From Trifolium pratense (lineage: Eukaryota; Streptophyta; Magnoliopsida; Fabales; Fabaceae), in contig NC_060060.1 in assembly GCF_020283565.1 (NCBI RefSeq), positions 30,504,001 through 30,568,000 of the forward strand: DNA of 64,000 bases. Reading direction: 5' to 3'. Both the position numbers and the translations under genes were made by a program. This document shows positions 34,374-46,705 of the stretch, in pieces. Position 1 is the stretch's first letter. The number at the start of each line of letters is the position of its first letter. The notes beneath the pieces were generated by a model. It was not told where the DNA came from, did no database searches, and saw nothing but the letters and a program-made list of their open reading frames with translations.

Positions 34374-34458
34374 CCTTCCACTAATCTCATAAATATACAA
34401 ACTAATCAACTCATAGTAAAATCTACTAAAAATTCATCACAAACCAAAACCTTTTACC

Positions 34459-34905
34459 ATGGCCTCTTATAGTTCCTTCATTTTAGCAGTTTTCATTGCT
34501 ATTTCCTTCTCAAGCATGAACATTAGCCTAGCAGCTCGTAATCTTCTACAAACATCAAATCCAACTACACCAACACTTCCAAAACCAACATTGCCACCTT
34601 TGCCAACAGTTCCAACATTACCTCAAGGAAAGGTTCCACCTTTGCCAACAATTCCAACACTACCTCAAGGAAAAGTTCCACCTTTGCCAACAATTCCAAC
34701 ATTGCCTCAAGCAAATGTTCCACCTTTGCCTACAATCCCAACATTACCAAAACCTACTCAGCCATCAATTCCTAGTACAATCCCAACCATTCCAACTATT
34801 CCACAATTCACTCTTCCACCACTTCCAAACTTTCCTACTACAATTCCAATCACTTTGCCATCATTCCCCTTCTTTACTCCACCACCTTCAAAAACTAGCC
34901 CTTGA
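34459..34905 (+). CDS. Secreted proline-rich repeat protein, 148 residues
   Basis: Residues 1-25 are a signal peptide with probable cleavage before ARNLL, so the protein should be secreted. Residues 45-100 hold four copies of a 14-residue repeat of the form VPPLPTIPTLPQGK. The C-terminal third is further Pro/Thr/Ile-rich and ends PPPSKTSP. The start MASYSSFILA...ARNL is similar to that of the small array genes (MASMNFWSFILA...ARNL), so all five probably share an ancestor. Composition suggests a hydroxyproline-type cell-wall protein such as PELPK1-like proteins; this is inference. Single exon, with a TATA box about 90 bases upstream. Confidence 0.85.
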   Translation: MASYSSFILAVFIAISFSSMNISLAARNLLQTSNPTTPTLPKPTLPPLPTVPTLPQGKVPPLPTIPTLPQGKVPPLPTIPTLPQANVPPLPTIPTLPKPTQPSIPSTIPTIPTIPQFTLPPLPNFPTTIPITLPSFPFFTPPPSKTSP

Positions 34906-36782
34906 ATGAAGTTCATGTCAAGTGTTTTATAGATTCATTTAACATATTATACATTGTTCATTTGTTGTTTGGGATTATTAGTTTTTGTTTGTATGTGTGA
35001 TCTTTATTTTTCATTTTTCTTCATACTTGTGTGCATGGGATTGTATTCCCTTTATTCATTACTTTATGTATTTGGAGATCTATTGTTATAGTGTACACTT
35101 TATAATATAAATGTTATATTTCATAGTGTTTAAATATGGATGGTTATAATGCATAATATATTAATTTCAAAATATTTTTTCTTGACTATATATGATTTAT
35201 ACAACATTTCAGATATACTTTCACCACTCCCCACCATTTCCCTGTTCTTCTCCCCACCATTCCTCAACACACTTTCCCTTGTTCAGACTTTGTACTCTCT
35301 CTAGAACATGGAATGCATGCAATAGATATAGATATAGATATAGATATAGATATAGTTTTATTACTTTCTTACATTACTACCAGTTATACAACAATGCAAT
35401 GCGCAGGTTATAAAAGAACAGTATCCAGTAACATGAGAAATTATGATAACAATATAAAAAATTATGGATTATGAATTGCTAATCGTCAAAACAGGTGGTT
35501 AAACATATATAAGAACAGTACACACTTCTCAGTTCTCGGACCCTTTCGTGTTTCGGCTTCCCATATAGCACGTTTCACTCATAGTGCAGAAAAATCTTCC
35601 TAACAGATATACATTTTTTTGAGTTGTTCAACAGGTTACTGTCAAATATTGACGATTCAACACTCATAATGCAAGATTGACATCAATTAAGCAAGAAATG
35701 TCAAATATTAACTCTTAAAAGTAAATCTAAATTTTGAGTAAAAATGAAAGGCGCACGGACTATTAACATGTCCACCATATATTCTAACTAAAGATGCATC
35801 AGACATTTGAATATGTATTTCATACATTCTTGAGGCCGCATCCTTATCTAGTCTATGCTTGTAATAATCAACTTAATTCTTATCACACAATAGATCCAAA
35901 CCAAAGTGAGTTATGGCTAATTGGAGTTATAGATTAATTGATGGATAAAGAAAGCTACAAGAGAAAAGAGGCCACCCTATCACTATATCTATAATGTCAA
36001 GCAACCAATCTATCAGTAATTGGTGCAGATGTGAGTGAATGAAATCAATTGTGTAACATTAATTTGGTTAAAATAGAGTCAAATAAAGTGATGCATGTTA
36101 CTATGTTTTTACATTAAAAAACAAATTTGATGTGAATCACATAAATTCGTCAAAATTTCGTTATAGTCAAACTTGGACGAGGCAAACTCAATTTTGATAC
36201 AAATTAACCAAACAAACCAAAATCCTACTGGGTTATAGGAAACTCACTTTTCAAATCTCATAGTGCATCCAAATACACACTTCTATCTGAAAAAGATTCA
36301 TCGCCTGAACTTTCCCCCTTCTCCCGCATACAGCCACCAATCCTCGTGAATAATTTGGTACAAGTATGCTTCACAGAAGACAAATGTAGTCTAATTGACA
36401 AGGCATTGCATGAATTTGCAGAATCATTAAGCATAAATTATCAGCAGTCTCTGTCATAACTCATAATTTAAAGCCAATGGCAGCCATGGCCTATAGGGCA
36501 TGAATGCGGGATAGTGGGATACGATTAACTTTCTCAGTTAATCCGAACAAACAACATCGTGGCCGGCCATCAGCATTTGACAATTAATAGTTTTGTAATA
36601 TAAACACTAATACGCAAAATATAAACCAACGACAATGAAATATGGTTAATACCAACCATCAAATATTGAAGATTTTAGCTGTTGTCATAAGCTACAAACT
36701 GACCTTACAGGCCAACCAACAAAACTGAATCCAACAAAGTTGTATTTTGAATACATAAAAAAAAATAAAAAAATCTTAGTAT
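34906..36782. other. Intergenic DNA and OST4 3' flank
   Basis: It contains a short (AGATAT)n microsatellite at about 35323-35354. No gene is recognised. The right part should include the 3' untranslated region of the minus-strand OST4 gene. Confidence 0.5.
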
Positions 36783-37775
36783 CTAATTGGCTTCATATTT
36801 AGGGTCTGCAATGACCAAATGATATGCTATAACCAGAGCAAAAATGAAAATGCCAAGAAAGTTGGCAATAAATCCCAAAGCTTCATCATCAATCATCTTT
36901 TTCTTCCTGGAGGTGGCAATAAAATCTACATATGATTAAAAACAAATATCAATAAAACTACATACAATGTGATCTACTTGTTAAATCAACTATTAGTGCC
37001 TATTTGAATTGACTTATGACCCGCTTGGATAGGTTTATTTTTTAGCTTATAAAAAATAGGTTATACAAATACATATGCTTCTATGTTAATTCATAAACTA
37101 CCTTGACAAGTTTATAATAATACATAAAAAAAAAATTATTTATTTGCATAAGTTGTTTTACATAAGCTAAAAAATAAGCAAATCCAAACGGGCCTATTTA
37201 AGCTCATCTACTGGCATAAACATGTGTGACACCATTATTTCCATAAGCTCTTCAAGCTTACAAACTTGACTTTATTTTACCCTTTATTAGAGAAAATCGT
37301 AGCTTACTAAGATGAAAAGTGGTGAGTGTTTATGCTATAAGCACTTGATTAAGTTTGTTTATTTTATGTCCAAACAGAACCTAAATCAAATCTATCTCTG
37401 GCTAACTAGTAACTACCCAACCAAAAAAGATTGTTTCTTTTCCAATTTCGCAACAAACCCATCAAACAATTCACATTGCTTACAATTGCAATAATATATA
37501 AAAATAAAAATCTGATAAATTGTTCAATAATCACAATAAAACGAATTTCACCATCACTATATATAAATAACGAAATGACAAAAAAAAAAACGTAGATGAA
37601 TGAAAGAATGTGAAGGAGAAAAGTAAGAAACTGACCTTTATCTGAGATCGTGAATCGGAATCGGAATGACAGACCGAGTTGGTTTTGGTGTGAAGACTTT
37701 TTGTTGCTGAGTTTTATTCAAAAATTCACTGAATTGACCAGAACTGTTAAACGCCGTCGTTTTATTTTATGCTAC
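36783..37775 (-). CDS. OST4: OST4, oligosaccharyltransferase 37-residue subunit
   Basis: The coding sequence is a single 114-base stretch, 36783-36896, encoding 37 residues starting [19 protein letters not shown] and ending ADPKYEAN. It has one transmembrane segment (about residues 8-30) and matches plant OST4, the small subunit of the ER oligosaccharyltransferase that N-glycosylates secretory proteins and stabilises the catalytic subunit. A 5' untranslated exon (about 37636-37775) ends at donor AAG/GTCAGT. An intron of 729 bases (36907-37635) ends at CTCCAG, ten bases before the ATG. The intron contains a MITE and another lies just upstream of exon 1. A truncated copy of exon 1 and intron lies at 44215-44752. 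Confidence 0.88.
37018..37196. mobile_element. MITE in the OST4 intron
   Basis: The ends are inverted: CCGCTTGGATAGGTTTATTT at the left and AAATAAGCAAATCCAAACGG at the right, with TTTTTTAGCTTAT next to each. The duplicated OST4 fragment at about 44250 lacks it, so it inserted after that duplication. Confidence 0.65.
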
Positions 37776-37785
37776 TTTTTTAAAA

Positions 37786-38117
37786 GGTTTAATTACAGTT
37801 TCGTCTTCTATTTTTACTATTTTGCAGAGTTGATCTTCTATTTTAAAATTTGGCAGTTTTAGTCCATACATCAAATATTTTGTCTAAATTATGGTGATAC
37901 AACATATTTTAAATGAAGTTTATAAATGATTTTTTTTTATAATTTCATCGATGTTGGTCATTTTTCATCATTAGATCATATACCATGTCTTTTAAAACAT
38001 ATCACATTATCAATTTTTAGACAATATTTGATGAAAAGACTAAAACTATCAAATTTTAAAATAAAAGACCAATTTTGCAAAATAGTAAAAATAGGAGAAC
38101 GAAAACTATAATTAAGC
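37786..38117. mobile_element. MITE with long inverted repeats upstream of OST4
   Basis: About 100 bases at each end are inverted copies, for example CTATTTTTACTATTTTGCA at the left and TTTTGCAAAATAGTAAAAAT at the right. The ends read GGTTTAATTAC and, inverted, GCTTAATTAT. An imperfect AT-rich duplication (TTTTTAAAA/ATTTAAAAA) may be the target site. It lies immediately upstream of the OST4 first exon. Confidence 0.7.
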
Positions 38118-38282
38118 ATTTAAAAAAAAATGTGCAACTTTTTTTCCAAAGGGTCACAAAGGCAAATGTTGAAACCATAACGCATACACCGATGCAAAAT
38201 AGCAAAAAACAGATTCAACTAACTCGAAACAATTTAGAGAATTGGTCTATTATAAAGATAAAAGATAATCATAACTCTTAAA

Positions 38283-38580
38283 TTTAACTTTAATCCACCA
38301 CCACGCTCGAATCTTAATCTGGTTAACCACCACCTTGATGTGAAAATCCTTCAAATTAAATACAAGATTATTTCGCGCCTTCCATTATATCCATACCGTA
38401 GCAAATGACGAACATGTAACTCACAAAACTGCTGCAAAGCATGACAGTGGCCATTATTTGGTAATGCACTCCGCACACCTAACCTTTTGAGAGATATCAT
38501 ATTCAAAAAACAAATGCACCAAAGTTTCATCAGCATAGTGTTAAATCCTGTGATAATCTGGTTTTGGTCCAAGAAAGAAA
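38283..38580 (-). pseudogene. LINE fragment (zf-RVT / end of reverse transcriptase ORF)
   Basis: Minus-strand translation in shifting frames gives ETLVHLFFEYDISQKV, then AxVWI*WKARNNLVFNLKDF and KIRAWWWIKVKF. These match the C-terminal zf-RVT region of plant LINE-type reverse transcriptase ORFs (HLFF.C...W...WKARN..F). At least one stop and a frameshift interrupt it, and no upstream reverse transcriptase core is present, so it is a dead fragment. Confidence 0.6.
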
Positions 38581-38990
38581 TGTTCTAGTTCAAAGAATGA
38601 AGCGACTGCATACCCTACAATTAGATAATTCACTTAATTTCAATAAGGATGAATGATTAATAGGGACTGGTTATAAAGAATAAGTATTGTTAGTTTGTTG
38701 GGTTGTTATGCCATCTTGAAATAGTGTCATGCAGTGTGGGTGTGTAGAATGACTTGAATAATCATCGATAAAATTACTCAATTCTCTTCTTCACCAAAAG
38801 AAGACCCTGTTTATCCTAAAACTAATAGAATCCTCATTTCTAACATGTTATAACTTCATAATGGTGTGATTACAAATTAAACCGATATTGTTTTGTGGAT
38901 ATCTTTCATATTTTTATCAAGCAAACTTTCACTCTAAGTAACCGGAAAAAAAAAACTTTCGCTCTAAATTATCAAAGGCTTTTATTTGAT

Positions 38991-39152
38991 CATTTTTTTT
39001 GTCAAGTAGTCAATCAATCTGGTACACCCGCCAATACTACTTGTTAGTAGATCGGAAAATTCACCCTTAAAGTGGATAAGTGAAATACTAGGGTTCAAAC
39101 TCAGACCCCCTGCATATATAATGCAATGTTACTGAGCTAACCTCACGTGACT
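38991..39152 (-). mobile_element. tRNA-derived SINE, about 160 bp
   Basis: On the minus strand: A-box-like TTAGCTCAGTAACATTGC, B box GAGTTTGAACCCTAG, a short body and a poly-A tail (T-run at 38991). TTTTATTTGAT flanks both sides (ending at 38990 and at about 39165) as a probable target-site duplication. Confidence 0.65.
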
Positions 39153-39689
39153 ATTTTTATTTGATAATTAAGCCCAATAAAAGAGTGTGCCTCACGGGAC
39201 CGATTTATTACATTTTTGGAGTTTAAGAGACCAGAAAATTGTGTTAAAAAAGTACGTTTTTCAGATTTCCTTTAAATAACTAACTTAACTACAAGTTCCA
39301 ATATGTTATTACTATATTGGATTAACTTGTTAGTAATAGTATTATCCATAAAAAATGAAGAAAAAAGTGTGAAAGTTCACATATATATCAAGTTATTGGT
39401 AGACATAAGTTGAAGAGAACCCCCAAGTTGAATTTGGACATTAAATGTCTGTATTTTTTTGTTGATGAAAATGTGTCTGTAATTGTACAGTGGCCTTTTC
39501 TATTGTTTGTAAATGGAGTTACAAATACCACTGAAATTCCGGGTTGAAACCCGGATGAAAGCATCCAATGAGTGAAACCTTTCTTTATGACGATGTGGTG
39601 GAAATTTGGGAGCAATAATTTTCGGTAACATCAAGGGTTACCAAACAACAAACCACAACTTGAAAAAATTTAGGACTAAATTGATAATT

Positions 39690-42600
39690 TTAGGCAGCTG
39701 CAGCCAAAGGCACAGATCTGTGGCATGCTCTCTTTGCAGCACGAACAATATCTTCAACCTGTACATTCACATATACCAGAACACAAACAGATTTAAATAA
39801 TCCATACCATATACACAAATTTAAACCTAAGAAGTACTATTTAAGAAACATTACCTGTGGGACAGCCAATCTCTCTAGATTTGCAGCATAAGGCATGGGA
39901 ACATCAGCCCCAGCAATTCTCTCAACCGGTGCATCAAGATAGCCAAAACTCTCCTCAATGACGGATGTACTGCACAATAAAAGTATGAACTTAAACAACT
40001 TCCGAGAGTTAACTAGAATGATATAGAGAAACTAATGTTAAGAGATAAACCAGATTTCAGCGCCAACACCATGCTGAGGAAACCCTTCTTCAACTGTCAC
40101 CAGTCTGTTGGTTTTCCTGACAGAAGTATTGATGGTGGATCGATCAAGCGGCCGGATTGAACGTAAATTAATAACCTGTGTGGATATAGACCATCACTCA
40201 TTGTTAGTCATAACCAAAAAGAAGCTGCATAGGTGAAAATTTAACACACTATTGCAAAGCCTACCTCAGCACTGATTCCTTCTTTTTCCAGTATCTCAGC
40301 AGCCTAAACAAAGTAAAAAAGTTATTTACAAATTTTGCTTGTTTGGGAGGACTGGAAGTGGTTAGAGATTCTAATTTTTCTTCAAATATATAAAACACAT
40401 AACGAACAATTGATCCAAAATAATTATTTCCTCTTTTCTTCTATTATTATTTATTTAACACTTACATGCAAGACAAACCTATATCATTTCACATACTACT
40501 AGTACTAGTGCTAGGTAAATGATAATTAAATTCTTGAACAAACAATAAATATCTAGAATAGAAAATGATCTTAGGGTAAAACAAACCTTTAGAGCAAAGC
40601 CAACCATTTTTGAGAAGGCTGTAATAGTCACATCTTTTCCTTCTCTCTCAATCTGTCAAGGGAAAACGCATGAATTTGATAAGAATGCTAAATTTCATAA
40701 TGTGTGACACTAACAAATACAAGAAAGGTGTATCTCAAATACTTCAGACTACAGATAACTAAGTACCTTCGCTTTTCCAATGGGAAGGCAAAAACTGGAA
40801 TCAAGAACTTCGGCGGAAACAGGGAATGACTCACCATATCTAGAGCACATAACCCATCAAATTAAATACCATTTAAAACTAGAAATAATGTGCAAAATCT
40901 TCAAGCTTCAACAGGTCATTTACAAATTACAATTACTAATCAAGGAGAAAAACTTACAACAACTCATTTTCAAGGAAAACTACAGGATCAGGGTCCCTTA
41001 TAGCCGCTTTAAGTAAACCACGAGCATCTTCAGATGAATATGGTGCCAACACTTTTAACCCAGGGCACGATCCATACCAAGCTGCATAACACTGCATAAA
41101 AGCAAAGTTATAGGGTACATAAATATATACAAACACTAAAGTACAAAACAAGTGATCATTAGGTCATGACCAAAGTAAAACAGTGGATATTGTAAACAAA
41201 TAGTTAACAGAAGTTTCACATAGAAGAAAATGTTAGGAAAAACATACATGAGAGTGTTGAGCACCAACACCAGCAGCAGCACCATTGGGTCCTCTAAAGA
41301 CAATAGGTACAGATATTTGCCCAGCAGACATGTAATTTGATTTCGCAGCAGAATTAATGATGTGATCTATTGCCTGCAACACAAATCAATATGAAGTCAA
41401 GATGATGAAGGGTATGTTTAGATATTAGTCTTTGGAAAATTATTTTGAATGAACTTGACTTCACACAATTGATTTTCGTCAGAAACAGTTTTTTAGGGGA
41501 AAGTGACTTTAAGTTATGTTACGTGAAAAGTGGTTTTGACATAAAGAACTATTTAGTGTTGATAAAAAAAACTTTTGGGCGTGTGATTATTAACATGGGT
41601 ATTCAGATGAAGAATTGCAAACATAAGGCATGCAGAGTCATAATAAATTTCACCAACAATTAAAGTTGAGAAGGAACAAAGTTCCGGTAAAAAACCTGCC
41701 AACTTACAATGCCTTGGTTAATTTATGAAGTCAAGGCACTGTAAACAATAAACTGAACCAGTTCTTCCAACATAGAGGTCAACAGGTTTCCAATAGCCAC
41801 AAATCCATAGTGTTTCTTTAGCAGGGCAGTCAACCACAGGATTTTGTGGGTTGGGTGTGCTTCCGCAGAACATAAAGAAATGCTTTGGATTTTGAATGAG
41901 GAAGCTATCATATCACCAAGATGCATTAAATAGAGACTGCTACTATGTCCCCGTCAGATTTATGTTGGGATTCTTGCCATGCCTGCCATTCAAATTTGAC
42001 GTCCACGCACACACACACCCTCCTTTGATGGTTTGAGCTTTCACAACATCCATATTTTAAGTTTATTGCTGAAACTTACTGATTTTGCTTCAGTTATCAA
42101 GGTTTGTACATCTATACTGTATTATCACGACTTCTAAGTATTAAAGAATAATGTCTTTAATTCTGGGTAACTTTTCAACTTTTGAGCATCTATTGCATCT
42201 TATATGAATTAATCATCTTATATACATAATTTTCAATATAGTGATCATCTGGGTATAAAATTTTTGGGGTGGAACTCACGGGGAAGTCAATATGTGTCCT
42301 TGGTAAATTAATCATCATTTTGAAACTCAGTAACATGTGTATATCATGCAGAAGACATAATTCATAAGATGCCATCCAATAATTATTAAGGGCAGCCAAC
42401 TTTTCATGACAAGATTTTAAAAGTTAAGAGCATGGCTTGCAAATTCCAAACAGAAAACAAAACACAGAGAAATTAAGTGGTGGCAAAAGAAGTAAATTAA
42501 CGCACTTAATTGCACACCCAGTTTAAGAAAGAAACGATGCAGTGAGATAAATGCTAACCTGCATGGAGAAGTTAAATGTCATAAACTCCACAACAGGCTT

Positions 42601-43936
42601 TAGACCATAGTAAGCAGCGCCAACTCCAATCCCAGTAAACCCAGCCTGCATTATTTAATGAACATTATATTTGAACAAATTATGCCATGCAAACAGTGAA
42701 TAAATCCTTTTTTTCGTAGGAATTATCGTAAAAAAAAAAATCATACCAAGTCTACTCATTGTGTAACTTTTAAGATGGAAATAAACCAACCACTCATGGT
42801 ACACTAAAATATCAATTTTGAGCTGTTGGTCACATGTGTTAAGAAGCAGGAATTTTTTTCATGTTCAATAAGCATTTTTTACAAAATATAAATTAGCAGA
42901 AGCTTACACGAGGAAGACAGCCCAACATGGCACCTCATACCATCACATTAGCAAAATTTGAATTTTATTTATTTTATTAGATGGTTGCACTAATGGCTGG
43001 AAAAATAAAATTTAAACCAATTCACAAGCAAGGGTAAATAAACCTCAGCAAGGAGGGGCAGAAGGACATGAATAAAATAACCTCGCAAATGAATGGGTGC
43101 AAATAAAAGCATCAAATAAGTGAGGAAGTGTATGTAAGAAAAATAACCTCAGTGATGGGAGTGTCGCGAACCCTCTCAGGGCCATACTTCTCCAGAAGTC
43201 CCTTGGATATCTAAAATGAAAGAACAAATAAAATTGGCATATTTCATAATAGATATCAAAGCTCGGCAAGAAAATAACTTGAGCAAGTGGAAACACATAA
43301 CTAACCTTATATGCACCTTGATATTCTCCAACCTGTAATCAAATACAAGCAAAATGAACATAAGAAAATGAACTCCAATAATTTATTTTCCAATATACTA
43401 TTAGAGAAAATAGGATACACGTAATGTTGCACTGTCATTTAATAGCAACCATGTATTCCGCCAAACCACCCCACTTTAATTATATGACATGGCAAAATGT
43501 TCGATTTCTATTGGATGTCAATGTAAAATTAATTTACGGTGACAAAAAGCATATCCATTAAACTCATACTATTAAATAAATTATGGATGAGCTACTTACC
43601 TCTTCACCCATCAAGAAAACTTTAGGATCAGCTGACATTTCCTCATCAAGCGCAGAATTGAGAGCATCTCTCACTGTCATCTGTATAAAGAGATATTTTC
43701 ATTTCAAAAGGGGAACACTATGAATTAGAGTTTAATAAGGTTTGACGTGATGATAAGTAAGAAAGCAACAAATTAAACCTGTTTGGCGGAAGAAGAGAAC
43801 TGTCTGAAATTGGAGAGGGTATGGCGAATACTCTGAAAATCGAAGTGTTAATAAAATATTGTGAAATGAAAAGCACAGAAACAGAATTGAAGAAATAAGA
43901 TTGGTATTTTACCTTGTTTCTTATGACACCCAACAT
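39690..43936 (-). CDS. PDHB: Pyruvate dehydrogenase E1 beta subunit, mitochondrial
   Basis: Fourteen coding exons join to 1083 bases, encoding 360 residues: 43913-43936, 43779-43832, 43600-43680, 43306-43332, 43148-43210, 42559-42645, 41248-41373, 40958-41091, 40767-40839, 40587-40652, 40265-40303, 40051-40175, 39855-39969, 39690-39758. All introns read GT...AG and all phases close. The protein forms the E1 heterotetramer with E1 alpha and supplies acetyl-CoA from pyruvate in the mitochondrial matrix. Exons 1-2 ([26 protein letters not shown]) form an Arg/Ser-rich targeting peptide. [15 protein letters not shown] begins the mature part, [12 protein letters not shown] is the conserved cofactor-side motif, and SVPLAAAA ends the protein. 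A decayed or partial OST4 copy lies upstream. Confidence 0.95.
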
Positions 43937-44214
43937 CTTGCTTCCTTGAACTTGATTAAATAAAACTAATCACAAAATTGTAATCCACACATCAGACAAA
44001 CGAAAAAATCTAGGACAGAAGATAGCTAAGGTATTAACAAAGAGTACGAAACCCTAAGAGGTGTACAGAAGTTGGATGAGCTACTTCACCCAATATTCTG
44101 TTTATTAAAACCTCATACAATACTATGAAGCACGAACACTCCTCGAATAAGGTGCGTGGGTGTCGCCATCGGTGTTGTGTCCGGTGTCCATGTCTATGTC
44201 TGTGCTTCATAGAT

Positions 44215-44752
44215 ACAATATGATCTACTTGTTAAATCAACTATTAGGAGCCTATTTCAATCTACTTATTCGAGCTTATGTACAGACATAACCATCAAAT
44301 CAAATCCTTTCACATTGATTATAAATTACGATATATAAATATAAATCTAATGAAATGCTAACAAGCACTAATATGGATGTAGGTTTTGCGGCGCAACTTG
44401 TTATCTTTCATTCATGTGTGTCTGTGTATATATATTATTACAAATAAATTTTTCAATAATCACAAAATAAAACGAATCTCACGCTGAAATTATGCGAAAC
44501 TAATATTGATCATGTCCAAACAGAGCGTATAAATTAAACAGAATCAAAATTCAACGTGGATTCTTCGATTGAAAAAACGAAGATGAATGAAGAATGTGAA
44601 GAAGAGAGTAAGAAACTGACCTTACGCGAGTGAGATCGGGAATTGGGATTACAGAGCGGGTTTGTTTTATCATTCACATTCACTCTGAATTTATTCATAA
44701 GGCGTGAATTGAGCGAAGGTGCTAAACGGTGTCGTTTTGTCTTATGCCGCAA
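44215..44752 (-). pseudogene. Truncated OST4 duplicate (5' exon and part of intron only)
   Basis: The segment is a diverged direct repeat of 36960-37775. Shared blocks include GATCTACTTGTTAAATCAAC in the intron, AAGAAACTGACCTT at the splice donor (donor at 44619-44620) and AAAACGAC..CGTTTA near the transcription start. It breaks off about 50 bases before where the coding exon of OST4 should lie, so it cannot encode OST4. Its first exon could still be transcribed and splice to a new acceptor. It sits between tRNA-His and the PDHB start, in the same orientation as PDHB. Confidence 0.72.
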
Positions 44753-44775
44753 AAAAAATGAAAAAAAAATAGAAG

Positions 44776-44847
44776 TGTGGCTGCTGGGATTCGAGCCCAG
44801 GTCTCCACGGCCACAACGTGGAATTCTTACCACTAAACTACAGCCAC
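44776..44847 (-). tRNA. tRNA-His(GTG): tRNA-His (GTG), nuclear
   Basis: A 72-base cloverleaf on the minus strand. The acceptor arm GTGGCTG pairs with CAGCCAC, the D-arm region contains TAGTGGTA, the anticodon loop is TTGTGGC with anticodon GTG (44814-44812), and the T arm GGGCTCGAATCCC includes the B box. The discriminator is A. No intron. On the minus strand T-runs follow within ten bases, as expected for an RNA polymerase III terminator. The sequence is the cytosolic type, unlike the plastid trnH. Confidence 0.95.
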
Positions 44848-44899
44848 TTCATGTTATATTTTGTGAATTTTACTTTATATATATAATAATAATGATTAC

Positions 44900-46086
44900 T
44901 TAATTGAACATGCTCAAATGGTGCCCTCTCCATGCACGAACAAGATAAATGCTAATTATGTTGTATGTTGAGAATGTCACATTTTATGTTTGTTAATAAG
45001 TCAAAATGAACTTGATAAAAAAAAAAGTCAAAATGATCTATATAATATAAATTTTCAATCCAGCGATTGATTTACAAAATTTGATTTCGTTATCGAGATA
45101 TTGACAAGTGGTACACTATGCACCACTTGTCTCACTCTTTCATTTTAGCCCAAGCCATAAAAGTGTACCACATTATGAGATATGGCAAATGATAGATAGT
45201 TTATTTTTTTTGTAGAGAGATAGTTTTTATTTTATAAATTAAGTTTTGTAGAATTGAATGAGACGAAACTCTAATTCTAACGCGTTATTAGCGATTATCA
45301 ATTATTTGTGAGTTCATGTGTTATCGGGTTATTTGTGCACGCTCCTTCAAAAGTTTAATCTTAAATACAAGATAATAGATATTGGAAATCTTGCATTTTA
45401 TATGATGTGAAAAATGTTAAAAGATAATAGATTTAATGATAAATTTTCAAAAATTATAGATTTTCATACTAGTACATAAACAAAAATTAAAATAATGATA
45501 TTTAATGATTAAAAACATATATTATAAGACAACACTACATAAAAAAAAAAAAAAAAAAAATTGGTGAACGCATCTTCGATAAGTATTTGTGTGAAGTGAG
45601 AGGTTGAGATAATAGAATGAGATTACTTAACCTTCCTACATGAGAATATAGTCCCCTAATGGCTAACGCAGAGCTAGACCATCAATGTAAGGTGAATCTT
45701 GTGGTCTCGACATTGATAATTGTCGGAACAATGGTTGAAAAGTATCATGACATTAAATGTCAATTACTTCGATATCGATTGTTATGGAAGTGCAAACCTC
45801 TGTAACCGTTTAACAGGAATGTATGGTCTTATGCCAACGTGTTATCGAGCTGAAATTGACGCTAAATAAATCGAACTCAACGTTAAATTGGACCTACACA
45901 TATTTTAGAACAAGTAGTTTAAAAATTTATTCTATACGACTATGTTTTGTATTTTTTTGTCAAATACTTATATTTTTGCCAATACTAAAAATATAGGTAT
46001 GTGTAGATTAAATAATAATAAATTGTCTCATAATTGCAGCTCAAATAATTACAAGAAATATTATTAGAGTGATTGAAGTTCGAACC
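44900..46086. other. Intergenic DNA, no gene seen
   Basis: It includes a perfect 10-bp inverted repeat GACAAGTGGT/ACCACTTGTC (45103-45131) and a poly-A run at about 45541-45560. No coding region is recognised. Confidence 0.5.
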
Positions 46087-46705
46087 TAGGGATGGCAATT
46101 TGACCCATATCCAGATGGTACCCGCAAAAATTACTCACAACGGGTAGGGTAAAAACCCGCATTTTGGGTACGGGCACGGGTATGAGTAATTACCCTAAAA
46201 AATGAACGGGTATGGGTACCTTAGTACCCACCCCGCCCCATACCCACATAATATATATTTATTTATTTTATTTATATTATTATATAATAATATATGTAAA
46301 TCAATTTTAAACAATACAACTCTATTAAACTATTACATATTTTTAATAAAAATATTTATTTATAACATAATACAAAAATAATGTGAATATTTAACATAAA
46401 TATGAACTTTAACATAAGGTTAGTAATAATTTTGTTTATAATTTTCATGAGTCAATAATAAAATCTTTAAAAAAAAATTAATTCTATTAAAATTATATAA
46501 TATTTTATAATTAATCAATTTATTTTTAGTAAAAATGCGGGTAACGGATACGGGTATGGGTACCTAGGTACCCATAGGATATGGGGACGGGGGGAAAGTT
46601 ATTACCCACGAGGGTATGGGGATGGGTACGGGTATTTTTCCAATTCGCGGATATGAGAATGGGTACTATAGTACCCTACCCATACCCTACCCATTGTCAT
46701 CTCTA
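46087..46705. mobile_element. Non-autonomous hAT element rich in GGGTA motifs
   Basis: Terminal inverted repeats TAGGGATGGCAAT at the left and ATTGTCATCTCTA at the right (11 of 13 match when inverted). An 8-base duplication TTCGAACC flanks it (46079-46086 and 46706-46713). Subterminal regions are full of GGGTACGGGTATGGG-type repeats in both orientations, forming large imperfect inverted arms around an AT-rich core. There is no coding capacity. The superfamily call rests on TIR and target-site length. Confidence 0.72.

Noticed and set aside
41723..41926. 67-codon minus frame in PDHB intron 6
   Set aside because: It is entirely intronic, has no recognisable domain and no splice signals linking it to PDHB exons.
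44534..44833. 99-codon minus-strand frame overlapping tRNA-His and the OST4 leader copy
   Set aside because: It reads through a tRNA gene and a splice donor; it is a chance open frame.
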